Assembly: GCF_001180325.1 (NCBI RefSeq)
Contig: NZ_CVSZ01000016.1
Coordinates: 1-64,000, forward strand
From: Prochlorococcus marinus
Lineage (GTDB): Bacteria > Cyanobacteriota > Cyanobacteriia > PCC-6307 > Cyanobiaceae
Length of the DNA stretch: 64,000 nucleotides
Direction of reading: 5' to 3'
Shown here: positions 1 through 10,150 of the stretch, piece after piece
Position numbering within the stretch: position 1 is the stretch's first letter
Layout of the letters: each line of letters starts with the position of its first letter
The notes under the pieces: generated by a model
Databases searched by the model: none
Seen by the model: the letters and a program-made list of their open reading frames with translations, nothing else
What the model was told of the DNA's origin: nothing
Translations under genes and position numbers: made by a program

Positions 1-324
1 CAAACCTATTATCCCTCCACAACAAACATTTATAGGTGCATTACTTACTCTTTTGATAGTTCAATATTCGCATTATCAGTTGCCGTAGCACTAATAGTTA
101 TGTATGACGCTAGTGGTGTTCGAAAATCAGCTGGGAATCAAGCTGCAGAAATTAATAAATTAGCAAAAAAACTAGACCCTCAATCTGAATTACTTTTAAA
201 AGAAACCCTAGGTCATACAAAAATTGAGGTCATAGTGGGGAGTCTTTTAGGACCATTAATCACTTTGCCTGGAATGTTTTTTTTAGGCTCACCTCTCAAA
301 ATATTTGATTTAATAATAAATTAA
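1..324 (+). CDS. DUF212 / divergent PAP2-family membrane protein, 3' end only
   Basis: This is the C-terminal part of a cyanobacterial DUF212 (divergent PAP2 acid phosphatase-related) membrane protein. It is recognised by the motif VMYDASGVRKSAG followed by GHTKIEVIVGSLLGP. The first ATG in frame (position 100) lies inside the conserved core, so it is not the true start; the frame is open to the window edge. Upstream of residue FDSSIFAL the frame-1 translation does not look like the family, whereas frame 2 reads TFIGALLT, which does. This suggests two compensating indels or sequence errors near positions 15-55. The stop overlaps the stop of the convergent cobB gene in a shared TTAA. The enzymatic activity of this family is not established. 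Confidence 0.75.
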   Translation, partial: QTYYPSTTNIYRCITYSFDSSIFALSVAVALIVMYDASGVRKSAGNQAAEINKLAKKLDPQSELLLKETLGHTKIEVIVGSLLGPLITLPGMFFLGSPLKIFDLIIN

Positions 325-1712
325 GAATTCTTTGAAAAAGTAATTTGGGTGGCCTTTATAAAGTTTTTTGCGACTTCTGGAGAACTTGGCAAATGTAAGT
401 GAATCCAACTTGCATGTAATTTTTCATCAAAAAAGCCTTCATTTTTGTACTTAGTTTTCCAAGATTTAATTTTCCATGGGGAAGAAAGTTTCTTCTGATG
501 CTTAGTTTTTTCAAAATCAAGTTCAGATAAATTATTTTCAATTTCCCAATAATGAAATTCATGTCCTCTAATTAATTGATTTTGTTTGATGATCGGAGTA
601 TCTTTTAAACCCTCAATATATCTATAACCTACTGAAAGTTTACTTTTTTTTGATCTAAAAGGCAGGATGCCACTCATTTTATGATTATTACCATTTTCAT
701 CTTTTATGAAGTCTCCTAAAATCATCATTCCTCCGCACTCAGCATATATAAATCCATTTTTACGGAATTTCCTTAACGAATTTAAGCTTTTTTTAGAGTT
801 ACTTATATGATCAGCATATTTTTCAGGGAATCCTCCCGGAATAATTAAAGAAGAAGCCTCGTTAGGTATTTCCTCGTTATCATAAATACTCCATGAAATC
901 AATGGTATGCCTATTTCACTCAAAAACTCCTTAGTTTCAGGGTATTGAAAATGAAAGATCTTATCTTCTGCAATTGCGATAGGTTTACTTTTGTCAATTT
1001 TAAAATCATTAAAATTGACAGAATTAAATATTTTCTTTTGAGGAGATTTCAGGTATTTAACAAGAGAAAATAAATCAAGATTTCTTTCGGCAAAATTAGC
1101 AAAATATTCAACATCAATTTCCTTTCCATTATCCATTGGAGATATCAAACCTAAATTAGCTTTGTTTAAAGTTATTTTTGAATCAGATGGTAAAAAGCCA
1201 AGAATTTTTATATCTTCATTTTCAAAAACTTCTTTGATTAATTTTTTATGTCTATCTGAATTAACGTTGTTAAATATAATTCCTGCTATGGACAACTCAC
1301 TATCGAAATCTTTAAAACCTCTAATAGTCGCCAAAAGAGAAGCAACTTGCCCACTAGCATTAATAATAAAAACTATTGGAGCATTGAGAAGTTTAGAGAT
1401 ATTTGCTGTGCTGGAATAGGTTGTTGAACCTAATCCATCAAATAGACCCATTGCTCCTTCAATTAATGAGAATTCATATTTTAAAGAATGTTTAAAAAAA
1501 CTTTCTAGAACCCATTCCTCACCACTTAAAAAAATATCTAAATTTCTACAAATAGGTTGGCCAATTGAACTAAGCTGTTGTTGATCAAGATAATCAGGTC
1601 CAACCTTGAAAGTTTGTAACTTTATACCTTTTGAGAACGCCCAACAAGATAGCAAAAGCGATAATGTAGTTTTCCCACTATCTGTTGAAGGAGAAGATAT
1701 TACACAAGGCAT
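321..1712 (-). CDS. cobB: Cobyrinic acid a,c-diamide synthase
   Basis: This enzyme amidates the a and c side chains of (hydrogeno)cobyrinic acid using glutamine and ATP, a cytosolic step of cobalamin synthesis. The N-terminal half has a P-loop-like SSPSTDSGKTT (residues 6-16) and the IEGAMGLFDG segment (84-93). The C-terminal class I glutaminase-like half has GGFPE (293-297), the catalytic Cys in AECGGMM (C326) and histidines in WIHLH near residue 438. At 463 aa it has the normal length for CobB/CbiA. It follows opcA with a 3-bp gap on the same strand, so it is probably co-transcribed with zwf-opcA. Whether the aerobic or anaerobic name (cobB or cbiA) is used is a matter of convention. Confidence 0.93.
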   Translation of the reverse strand: MPCVISSPSTDSGKTTLSLLLSCWAFSKGIKLQTFKVGPDYLDQQQLSSIGQPICRNLDIFLSGEEWVLESFFKHSLKYEFSLIEGAMGLFDGLGSTTYSSTANISKLLNAPIVFIINASGQVASLLATIRGFKDFDSELSIAGIIFNNVNSDRHKKLIKEVFENEDIKILGFLPSDSKITLNKANLGLISPMDNGKEIDVEYFANFAERNLDLFSLVKYLKSPQKKIFNSVNFNDFKIDKSKPIAIAEDKIFHFQYPETKEFLSEIGIPLISWSIYDNEEIPNEASSLIIPGGFPEKYADHISNSKKSLNSLRKFRKNGFIYAECGGMMILGDFIKDENGNNHKMSGILPFRSKKSKLSVGYRYIEGLKDTPIIKQNQLIRGHEFHYWEIENNLSELDFEKTKHQKKLSSPWKIKSWKTKYKNEGFFDEKLHASWIHLHLPSSPEVAKNFIKATQITFSKNS

Positions 1713-1715
1713 CTA

Positions 1716-3017
1716 TTAGTTATTAAAACCATTAAATATTTGAAGAGCTATTTTAATAGAATTTTCAAACAAAGGACTGGTATTACCTCTACTACTACCC
1801 AATAATTTACTAACATCGTACTCTGATGTAGAAAAAGAATTTGGAACAACTTGTTCTATTAATTCCATATTAGCCATTCCCCCTGCTTCAAGCCTCATAC
1901 ATTCCACTGATTCACAGCCAAGTATTACACAAGTATTATTTTTTTGAACCTCACTAATTTTTGAAATCAGCCTCAATCCAATAACTTGTCCTAAATGAAT
2001 ACTTGGATTTCCTAAAGATAAGGGATTAATTGATGCAGAAATTATTTCGCCATTAATTCTTTTAAACTCTATTTTTGCTGATTCTTTATCACTTTCAACT
2101 CTTAGAAAAGACCAATCTAGTTTATCGCTAATCCATGAGATCAAAAACAAAGCTTGAATCATATGATCTCCTGCGATATCTATGTCAATATCAGTAATAT
2201 GATCTAAAATAGGTCTTCTAGAAGGCGGATCGAAAATCATTGCCAGAGACTCCCTCCAATTTTTCAACCTAACCCAATTCAAATCATTAATAGCTTTATT
2301 TGAATTATTTAATTGATCTAAAACTTTTAAACATCTTTGAGGCGATCCAAGAGCAGTATCAATTATTAACCTTAGACCATAATTAATAAAATATTCGAAG
2401 ATTTCAGGCGATTCATCTAAGCTTCCATTCCACCACAACCATGAAGGTAATTCATCAATAGATAATTCATCAATTATTTTTAATCCTTTATTAGATATTG
2501 ATACCGAGTCCCCCCTAATGACAACTAAATCCCCACATATAGGATGCATATCAGGAGTATCACTTAATGGACAGTAAGCGGATACAAAAGTTTTAATATC
2601 TGAATTTTTATTTAATGTTGGCGCTAGAGTTATTAATCTTCTCGGATTCAATGTACTTATTGATGATTCAAAAAATTGTCCTCTAAAATCTTCAAAGTCT
2701 TTATCAGATAAATTTTCCTTCAACAACTTCAATAATTCTTCACTATTAAGGGAAGTAGTGATAGGAAGTCCTTGATCTAACATAAATTTTTTTGCAACTT
2801 CAATTATCTCTGGACTTAAATTTCCAGTAATTGGTCCATTTACTAATCCTTTATGAACCAAACATTGTTCTAGCCAAGCAGGCTGCCAGACCATTAATGT
2901 AAAAGTATTAGCTCCACTATTATCTTTATCTTCTGAAATCCATAATTTATTAAGGTAATTAGAAATTTCCTGATAAGGCAGCTCTAAAGGTGTTTGGAGT
3001 GTTAGTTGAGGTTTCAT
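1716..3017 (-). CDS. opcA: Glucose-6-phosphate dehydrogenase assembly protein OpcA
   Basis: OpcA is the cyanobacterial protein that promotes oligomerisation and redox-sensitive activation of glucose-6-phosphate dehydrogenase in the oxidative pentose phosphate pathway. The 433-aa length and its place directly behind zwf (gap of 2 bp) match the usual cyanobacterial zwf-opcA pair. The sequence is recognised as a whole (for example SAYCPLSDTPDMHPICGDLVV and CVILGCESVECMRLEAGGMANM); no catalytic motif is expected. Cysteines such as C379 and C384 could have a redox role, but that is inference. Transcription is probably from upstream of zwf. Confidence 0.9.
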   Translation of the reverse strand: MKPQLTLQTPLELPYQEISNYLNKLWISEDKDNSGANTFTLMVWQPAWLEQCLVHKGLVNGPITGNLSPEIIEVAKKFMLDQGLPITTSLNSEELLKLLKENLSDKDFEDFRGQFFESSISTLNPRRLITLAPTLNKNSDIKTFVSAYCPLSDTPDMHPICGDLVVIRGDSVSISNKGLKIIDELSIDELPSWLWWNGSLDESPEIFEYFINYGLRLIIDTALGSPQRCLKVLDQLNNSNKAINDLNWVRLKNWRESLAMIFDPPSRRPILDHITDIDIDIAGDHMIQALFLISWISDKLDWSFLRVESDKESAKIEFKRINGEIISASINPLSLGNPSIHLGQVIGLRLISKISEVQKNNTCVILGCESVECMRLEAGGMANMELIEQVVPNSFSTSEYDVSKLLGSSRGNTSPLFENSIKIALQIFNGFNN

Positions 3018-3019
3018 TT

Positions 3020-4543
3020 TTAAGGTCTGCGCCAGAAAATATTATCTTTTGAAATTAATTGATCAGACTCAGGAGGTCCCCAGGTCATAGATTCATAATT
3101 ATAAATAGGTAACTTCCAAGGAGAATTGTCCATCAATTCTATTAGTGGCGTATAAAGTTTCCAGGCTGCCTCTACTTCATCGCTTCGAGTAAATAAGGTT
3201 GGGTCAGAAAGCATTGCATCAGCTAATAATCTTACATAGCCTTCGTCTGAGGGTTCTCCAAATGATTCATCATAAGAAAATTCCATCTCAACAGGTCTTG
3301 ATTTCATTCCAGAACCAGGAGATTTTACCTCAAATTTGAAAGTAGCACCTTCATTTGGCTGAATTCTAAGGATAAGTTGATTTGGGGCAGGATTTATTAT
3401 TGTTGATTCAAATAAATGAACAGGAACGTCTTTAAAAGTCAAGACTATTTCTCCAAGTCTTTTAGGTAGTCTTTTACCGGTTCTCAAATAAAAAGGAACC
3501 CCTTGCCAACGCCAGTTATCAACAAAAACTTTTGTTGCAATATAAGTTTCTGTAGTGCTATTACAATTAACACCATCTTCCTGCCTATATCCTTTGAGTC
3601 GACTTGAAATATTTCCTCCCTCTCCATATTGACCTCTTATGCAACAATTCCATGGTTCATTTTCGTCAGCAAGTTTTGCAGCTTGAAGAACCTTAGCTTT
3701 TTCATTTCTTATTGCTTCTGGTTCAAACTTCCCAGGAGGTTCCATAGAAGTAACTGCGAGCATTTGGGTCATATGATTTTGAAGCATATCCCTTAAAGCA
3801 CCAGAGCTTTCGTAATAACCTGCTCTATCTTCAACACCCACCGTTTCAGATGAAGTAATTTGAACACTTGATATATAATTCCTATTCCAGATTGGTTCAA
3901 AAATAGTGTTAGCAAACCTCAAAACAAGAATATTCTGAACTGTCTCTTTACCTAAATAATGATCAATCCTATAAATCTGACTTTCTTCAGCGCAACTTTG
4001 AACGATCTTATTCAATTTTTTTGCACTTGAATAATCTCTTCCAAAAGGTTTTTCAATTACTAAACGACTTTTCTTAGGGTCATCTAAAAGGCCAGCTCCT
4101 TTAAGAGCTTTACATCCACTTGCATAGAAATTCGGAGATACTGATAAATAAAATGTTCTATTCCCATGAGTAGCTTGTGTTTTATCAATTTCATTTAATC
4201 TTCTAGAAAGCCTTACGACATGATCACTTTGTTGTAGGTCAACTGGTTCATAGAAAAGATAATTAGAAAATTGTTCCCACTCCTTTTCTTTACCAGATAT
4301 TTGATTTGATAACTTTACTTTCATCTTTTCTCTAAACTCATTATCAGTCCAAGGTCTTCTAGCACAACCAACTATTCCAAATTCACTAGGAATTCTTCTT
4401 TGCAAATAGAGTTCAAATAAGGCTGGTATTAATTTTCTATGAGTAAGGTCTCCACTAGCTCCAAAAATTACTAAACATTGTGGAGGTATGACTCTTTCCT
4501 GCCGTAAACCTAATCTTAGAGGATTACTTAAAGTTGAAGGCAT
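3020..4543 (-). CDS. zwf: Glucose-6-phosphate 1-dehydrogenase
   Basis: Zwf oxidises glucose-6-phosphate to 6-phosphogluconolactone with reduction of NADP+. It is the entry step of the oxidative pentose phosphate pathway, which supplies NADPH at night. The nucleotide-binding GASGDL lies at residues 28-33, EKPFG at 164-168 and the active-site signature RIDHYLGKE at 192-200. At 507 aa it is full length. It is the first gene of a tight zwf-opcA-cobB run, with the promoter presumably in the 109 bp between it and petH. Confidence 0.97.
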   Translation of the reverse strand: MPSTLSNPLRLGLRQERVIPPQCLVIFGASGDLTHRKLIPALFELYLQRRIPSEFGIVGCARRPWTDNEFREKMKVKLSNQISGKEKEWEQFSNYLFYEPVDLQQSDHVVRLSRRLNEIDKTQATHGNRTFYLSVSPNFYASGCKALKGAGLLDDPKKSRLVIEKPFGRDYSSAKKLNKIVQSCAEESQIYRIDHYLGKETVQNILVLRFANTIFEPIWNRNYISSVQITSSETVGVEDRAGYYESSGALRDMLQNHMTQMLAVTSMEPPGKFEPEAIRNEKAKVLQAAKLADENEPWNCCIRGQYGEGGNISSRLKGYRQEDGVNCNSTTETYIATKVFVDNWRWQGVPFYLRTGKRLPKRLGEIVLTFKDVPVHLFESTIINPAPNQLILRIQPNEGATFKFEVKSPGSGMKSRPVEMEFSYDESFGEPSDEGYVRLLADAMLSDPTLFTRSDEVEAAWKLYTPLIELMDNSPWKLPIYNYESMTWGPPESDQLISKDNIFWRRP

Positions 4544-4652
4544 ATTTTTAGTATTCTTTATTTAAAATCCACTTTTTTTCTAAGATTAGCTACATAATGT
4601 GTCTAAACCAAAAAGTATTTAGTATGTGAAACTTGATCTAAATATAAAGAAT

Positions 4653-5783
<1,131 letters not shown>

Positions 5784-5961
5784 TTAGATTTCCTTTATAA
5801 AAGATTATCAATTTGTAGTTTAATTTGTAGTTATTTTACAAAAATGGTTACGTTTTGAGATTGGGATAAATAAAAGAAATTATTTTAATTTTTCAGTTTT
5901 TGTTGTTTTTATAAGTATAGTTACACAGAAATAATTTTTTATCTAATTAAAAAATTCATTT

Positions 5962-6489
5962 ATGAATAATTCTCAAGAATCAGAAGATCATTCTAAAAAC
6001 AATGATTTCAGGACAATTGAGCAGACGATGGAGAAGTTTCCCGGTGGGACAAGACGACTGGCAGCTCAACTTACAACTTCTGCAAGTTTTGATTCTTTGT
6101 GGAGAGTTTTAACAGATTATGATCGGCTAAATCTCTACATACCAAATCTTTTATCGAGCAAAAAAATATTTCAAAAGGGAAATAATGTCCACCTTAAACA
6201 AGTTGGGGCTCAGGATTTCCTTGGCATGAAGTTTTCAGCTGAAGTAACTATAGATTTATTTGAAGATAAGGAGCTTGGCCTCTTAAAATTTAATTTAATA
6301 AAAGGAGATTTCAGAAAGTTTGAGGGTAGTTGGAAAATTCAAAATATTAAAAATACTTCAACAAACTCATTAATTTATGATCTTACTGTTCAAGGTTGTC
6401 AATGGATGCCAATAGGAATGATAGAGAAAAGACTGAGAAAGGATCTTTCAGAAAATTTAATTGCCGTAGATAGGCAAGCAAAATCTTAA
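5962..6489 (+). CDS. SRPBCC-family (polyketide cyclase/COQ10-like) protein
   Basis: The 175-aa protein matches the cyanobacterial START/SRPBCC-fold group annotated as polyketide cyclase/dehydrase or COQ10-like. Recognisable features are TTSASFDSLWRVLTDYDRL followed by IPNLLSSK, and the C-terminal ... RLRKDLSENLIAVDRQ helix. Such proteins bind a hydrophobic ligand in a helix-grip cavity; the ligand here is unknown. There is no signal peptide. The gene stands alone, transcribed away from petH and towards tRNA-Glu. Confidence 0.7.
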   Translation: MNNSQESEDHSKNNDFRTIEQTMEKFPGGTRRLAAQLTTSASFDSLWRVLTDYDRLNLYIPNLLSSKKIFQKGNNVHLKQVGAQDFLGMKFSAEVTIDLFEDKELGLLKFNLIKGDFRKFEGSWKIQNIKNTSTNSLIYDLTVQGCQWMPIGMIEKRLRKDLSENLIAVDRQAKS

Positions 6490-6515
6490 AAAAGATCTTT
6501 ATAAATTTAAAATAA

Positions 6516-6588
6516 TAGCCCCAAGGGGATTCGAACCCCTGTCGCCTCCGTGAAAGGGAGGTGTCCTAGGCCTCTAGACGATGGGGCC
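6516..6588 (-). tRNA. tRNA-Glu (TTC)
   Basis: The reverse complement folds as a 73-nt tRNA. The acceptor arm GGCCCCA pairs with TGGGGCT (one G-U at position 1-72), the D arm begins GTCTAGAGG, the anticodon stem-loop CTCCCTTTCACGGAG carries anticodon TTC, and the T arm is AGGGGTTCGAATCCCCT. The discriminator base is A, and CCA is not encoded. The 3' end faces the end of the SRPBCC gene; sasA lies upstream on the same strand. Confidence 0.95.
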
Positions 6589-6629
6589 AGGAAATTAGCA
6601 TAACAGCTTATTAAAAACTAAGAGTAAGC

Positions 6630-7748
6630 CTAGCCTTTCGTCAAGTATTGTTGCTCTTTGTTTTGTCCTTGCCACACAGGAACTGTGAAATAGAAGCAGG
6701 AACCCTCCCCTACTTCAGATACGACCCAAATTCTTCCTCCATGGACTTGTACTATTCTCCTACATACTGATAACCCTATACCAAATCCTGAAGTTCCTTC
6801 AGAAGTCTGGGGAAGTCTAACCCTATCAAGAAAAATTCTTTTTTGTTCACTCAAAGGAATACCTGCACCTTTGTCACAAATTGTTATTTCTACCCATTGA
6901 TTTGTCTTATGAATCATTGTGATTTTTATAGATCCAGAATCTTTAGAAAATTTAATAGCATTTTCAATTAAATTTAAAAATACTTGCCTCATTCTTCTTT
7001 GATCTGCATATACACATGGCAGATCAGATGGAATATCGGTATCAATTTCAATATTCCTTAATCTCCAGAATTTTTCTAATTCGAGTATTACTTCAGCACT
7101 AATATTACCTAAATCAATTTTCTGAGGATTAAATAATGCTTCCCATTTAGTTGTTCCAACCTCTAAAAGATCCTGAGATAAGAGTTCAATCTCTTCGAGA
7201 CGTCTTTTAATAACCTCCTGCAATTTTGAAATATCTATTTGTCCGAGTTTTTGACTTTGAACAGCCAAAGTAGCCGCAGTTAAAGGTGTTCTTAATTCAT
7301 GCGCAACCATTCTTAGTAATCTTTCCTGAGATTCTATTCTTTTTGTTAATGTCTCATTTTCTTGTCTTAAAACAAGAAGTTCGTCTTCCAATAGAAATTC
7401 TTTTTGAGTTCTTGTTGAATCAATTTTGGATGGCTGCAAATTAATCCCAAGATTTTTTGTTAAGCCTTCCTGTGACCACCTTGGCAACCATTTTTGCAAC
7501 TGAGAGAAAATATTACTTCCAGCAAATATTTGCTTTGGAGCTGGGGAAACCTTTATAAGAGCAGGAATAGCGACTAATCTATGTAATTCAAGTAATTCTG
7601 GTTGCTCTTTTGGTTCTGAGATCTGAAGAGATGTCTCAAATTCACAATCATCTGATTCTAAATAAGCTATTAGGGACTTAATATCATTACTAGAAAGTTG
7701 ATTTCTAGCCGCCACAAGTATTAATTTTAGCTCTTTTTTATCATTCAA
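6630..7748 (-). CDS. sasA: Circadian clock output histidine kinase SasA
   Basis: SasA reads the phosphorylation state of KaiC and phosphorylates the response regulator RpaA. Residues about 8-95 form the KaiB-like thioredoxin-fold sensor domain ([20 protein letters not shown]). The dimerisation/phosphoacceptor helix has [10 protein letters not shown] with H150. The ATP-binding domain has the N box ([12 protein letters not shown]), DKGAGIP and [11 protein letters not shown]. The 372-aa length is close to the norm. Prochlorococcus is known to retain kaiB and kaiC but to lack kaiA, so this kinase probably reports an hourglass-like timer. The kai genes are not in this window. Confidence 0.94.
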   Translation of the reverse strand: MNDKKELKLILVAARNQLSSNDIKSLIAYLESDDCEFETSLQISEPKEQPELLELHRLVAIPALIKVSPAPKQIFAGSNIFSQLQKWLPRWSQEGLTKNLGINLQPSKIDSTRTQKEFLLEDELLVLRQENETLTKRIESQERLLRMVAHELRTPLTAATLAVQSQKLGQIDISKLQEVIKRRLEEIELLSQDLLEVGTTKWEALFNPQKIDLGNISAEVILELEKFWRLRNIEIDTDIPSDLPCVYADQRRMRQVFLNLIENAIKFSKDSGSIKITMIHKTNQWVEITICDKGAGIPLSEQKRIFLDRVRLPQTSEGTSGFGIGLSVCRRIVQVHGGRIWVVSEVGEGSCFYFTVPVWQGQNKEQQYLTKG

Positions 7749-7854
7749 ATGAATTCCTCTGAAGTGTTGAAAAGCTGTTAATCCTTATAAACACCTTAAG
7801 ATATTTTTTTTTATTTTACAGATAGGCTATTAAATAAATAGGACTTTTTTATAA

Positions 7855-8394
7855 ATGGTTGCTATTAATCAAAAGAAAAATTTACATTTTGGTGAAAACC
7901 CTCCTGAAATCAACTTAAATAGTAATTTAAAAAGGTGGTTTTCCAGGAATATTGGATTATGGAAATCTAATAGAACGTATTTTCTCGATGAAGCGCAAAA
8001 AACTTATAATTTAAGTATGAATATAAATATTCAAGCTCTCGAGAGTAAATCCGAATGGGAGTCGCATTATAAATTTACTTGGTATCCAGAAAAAAAATAT
8101 AATTTCTTTGATGAAAATCCCCAGTATAAAGAACGAGGAGAAATGCATGCATTTTTAAAAGGCCATCAACTTAAAAGGGAAAAATTTTATTTAAGTAATG
8201 ATGAAGGTATTTCAAATATTAAACAAGTCGACGAACACGAAATGATTTTTGAATCTTGTTACAAAGATTGGTATATTCTTGAACATACAAGACTTGTAGA
8301 TTCAGATAATTATAGATTTAGGGTCATATATTCGTGGAACAAAGATATACTTAAAATAGTAGAGAATCATCACGAAATTAAAATTATTAAATAA
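7855..8394 (+). CDS. Conserved hypothetical protein, possibly lipocalin-like
   Basis: I do not recognise this 179-aa protein firmly. It has no signal peptide or membrane segment. From about residue 27 there is WFSRNIGLWKSNRTYF and then alternating polar/aromatic strands (ESHYKFTWYP, YRFRVIYSW). This resembles the opening of the beta barrel in CpcS/CpeS-type bilin lyases and related cyanobacterial lipocalin-like proteins, but the resemblance is weak. The gene runs divergently from sasA, with a 106-bp gap holding both promoters. Confidence 0.5.
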   Translation: MVAINQKKNLHFGENPPEINLNSNLKRWFSRNIGLWKSNRTYFLDEAQKTYNLSMNINIQALESKSEWESHYKFTWYPEKKYNFFDENPQYKERGEMHAFLKGHQLKREKFYLSNDEGISNIKQVDEHEMIFESCYKDWYILEHTRLVDSDNYRFRVIYSWNKDILKIVENHHEIKIIK

Positions 8395-8464
8395 ATTCTG
8401 TAGGCAGAATTAGTTTAAAAAATAAAAAATGTTATCTTTAATATGAATCAAAAATAAATCAAAT

Positions 8465-8899
8465 ATGAGTTTAAAAATATTTAAAATTTTTGCAATTCCT
8501 CTAATCTTTTCATCTTTTTTATTTAATACAAATAATGAATTTAATAAAGTAAATGCAAATGTTAAAAATTCACCTGCCAATAAAAATGATTTAGATTTAT
8601 ATCATGGGATGGGCGTTTCATTTCTATGCAATGCGACAAGAAAAGGATTTGATCTGGATTTCCCAAAAACATTAAACGTCGCTTCAGCAACGTTCGCATC
8701 AGTAGTATCACAAAAACATGGAGGGAAAATAATAGAGAAAAAGAAAGAACAAAAAGTTGATATGAAACAATTACAATTTATTGCATCTCTGCAATTAGTT
8801 GAATCAGCTCTTCAAGTGTGTCCAGATAATGTTCCTGAAAAGATCGAAAAACAATTTAAGATTGAAACTGAGAGACTAAAGAAATTACAAGGTTTGTAA
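8465..8899 (+). CDS. Conserved secreted/periplasmic hypothetical protein
   Basis: The 144-aa product has a typical signal peptide (residues about 1-32, a hydrophobic stretch IFAIPLIFSSFLF and a NANVK cleavage region). The mature part carries two cysteines (in SFLCNATRKG and LQVCPDNVPEKIE) that could form a disulfide. The segment SFLCNATRKGFDLDFPKTL and the helical tail ending KIETERLKKLQGL look like a conserved marine picocyanobacterial family of unknown function. It follows the previous gene by 70 bp on the same strand. It ends 11 bp from the convergent prs stop. Confidence 0.6.
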   Translation: MSLKIFKIFAIPLIFSSFLFNTNNEFNKVNANVKNSPANKNDLDLYHGMGVSFLCNATRKGFDLDFPKTLNVASATFASVVSQKHGGKIIEKKKEQKVDMKQLQFIASLQLVESALQVCPDNVPEKIEKQFKIETERLKKLQGL

Positions 8900-8910
8900 A
8901 AATAATTTTT

Positions 8911-9906
8911 TTATCTAAACATAGAACTAACAGAACTTTCTTCGTGGATTCTCCAAATAGCTTCTCCAAGCATATTTGCGACGGAAAGAACTTTTAACTG
9001 TGGAAAATTATCTTTATGTAAAACTGGTATGCTGTTAGTCACAATAACTTGTTCGAAAAGATTTTTAGAACTTAATCTTTCATGAGAAGGAGGAGAAAAT
9101 ACAGCATGTGAAGCACATGCGAATATTCTATTAGCTCCTTCTTTTTTTAGTAAATTTGCTCCAGAACAAATTGTACCGCCCGTGTCTATCATGTCGTCTA
9201 TAAGGATAGCAGTTTTACCCTTGACTTCACCTATAACGGTTAGACTTTCAGCAATATTATGCGCAGCTCTCCTTTTATCAATAATAGCCAACGGCGCATC
9301 ATTCATTAATTTCGCGAACGCTCTTGCTCTTGCTACCCCTCCTACATCAGGAGAGACTACAACTATTTCTTCTAAATCTAGAGATTCTAGATAATCAATT
9401 AATACAGGTGAACCGTAAATATGATCGCATGGTATATCGAAATAGCCTTGTATTTGAGCCGAGTGTAAGTCCATCGCTAAAACTCTATCAACTCCTGATT
9501 TCTCTAGTAAATTGGCAGTTAATTTTGCAGTTATAGACTCTCTTCCTGAGGTTTTCCTATCTGCCCTTGCATATCCAAAATAGGGAATTACAGCCGTTAT
9601 TTGTCTTGCAGAAGCCCTTTTGCAAGCATCAACCATTATCATGAGCTCCATTAAACTATCGTTTACAGGAGCACATGTAGGTTGTATGAGGAATACATCA
9701 CAACCTCTAATAGATTGCTGAATCTGAACATAAAGTTCTCCATCGGCAAATCTTTTCGATATTAAAGGTACATTTTCAATCCCTAAGTATGATGCAATTT
9801 CTTCAGCTAACTTTGGGTTTGTTGTCCCACTTACTAACCTCAATCTACTATTAGTTAGATTAAAGTTCGATTCTTTACTCTGCATTGCCGTGATAAAACT
9901 TGTCAC
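8911..9906 (-). CDS. prs: Ribose-phosphate pyrophosphokinase
   Basis: The enzyme makes 5-phosphoribosyl-1-diphosphate from ribose-5-phosphate and ATP for purine, pyrimidine, histidine and NAD synthesis. It is 331 aa and full length. Family marks include the flexible-loop region FGYARADRK, DLHSAQIQGYFDIP, VVSPDVGGVARARAFA and the PRPP-binding ILIDDMIDTGGT. The first about 15 residues are a non-conserved extension before LRLVSGTTNPKLAEEI, so an internal start cannot be excluded. The gene runs divergently from malQ. Confidence 0.96.
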   Translation of the reverse strand: MTSFITAMQSKESNFNLTNSRLRLVSGTTNPKLAEEIASYLGIENVPLISKRFADGELYVQIQQSIRGCDVFLIQPTCAPVNDSLMELMIMVDACKRASARQITAVIPYFGYARADRKTSGRESITAKLTANLLEKSGVDRVLAMDLHSAQIQGYFDIPCDHIYGSPVLIDYLESLDLEEIVVVSPDVGGVARARAFAKLMNDAPLAIIDKRRAAHNIAESLTVIGEVKGKTAILIDDMIDTGGTICSGANLLKKEGANRIFACASHAVFSPPSHERLSSKNLFEQVIVTNSIPVLHKDNFPQLKVLSVANMLGEAIWRIHEESSVSSMFR

Positions 9907-10150
9907 GAAATTTGCACCAGAAAACTATATTATCATCGTAGTCGTTTATGTGAATTTCGCAAAAGATAATGACTAGATATTTTCAAAAGTCACCTCAATT
10001 AAGTAAAAAATTGTTGATTAATAATTAGAATTTATTTATCCAGACTTAAAAATTAGCAATGATATTTGTCAATTAAAAAAAATTTGTATAAGGTTGAATT
10101 TAGAGAATTAAAAACACGTTAAGTTTAAAGAATCAAAATATATTGAAAAT

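Noticed and set aside
6490..6512. AAAGATCTTT palindrome after the SRPBCC gene as terminator
   Set aside because: A 10-bp palindrome without a loop or T run; it cannot form a normal terminator hairpin.
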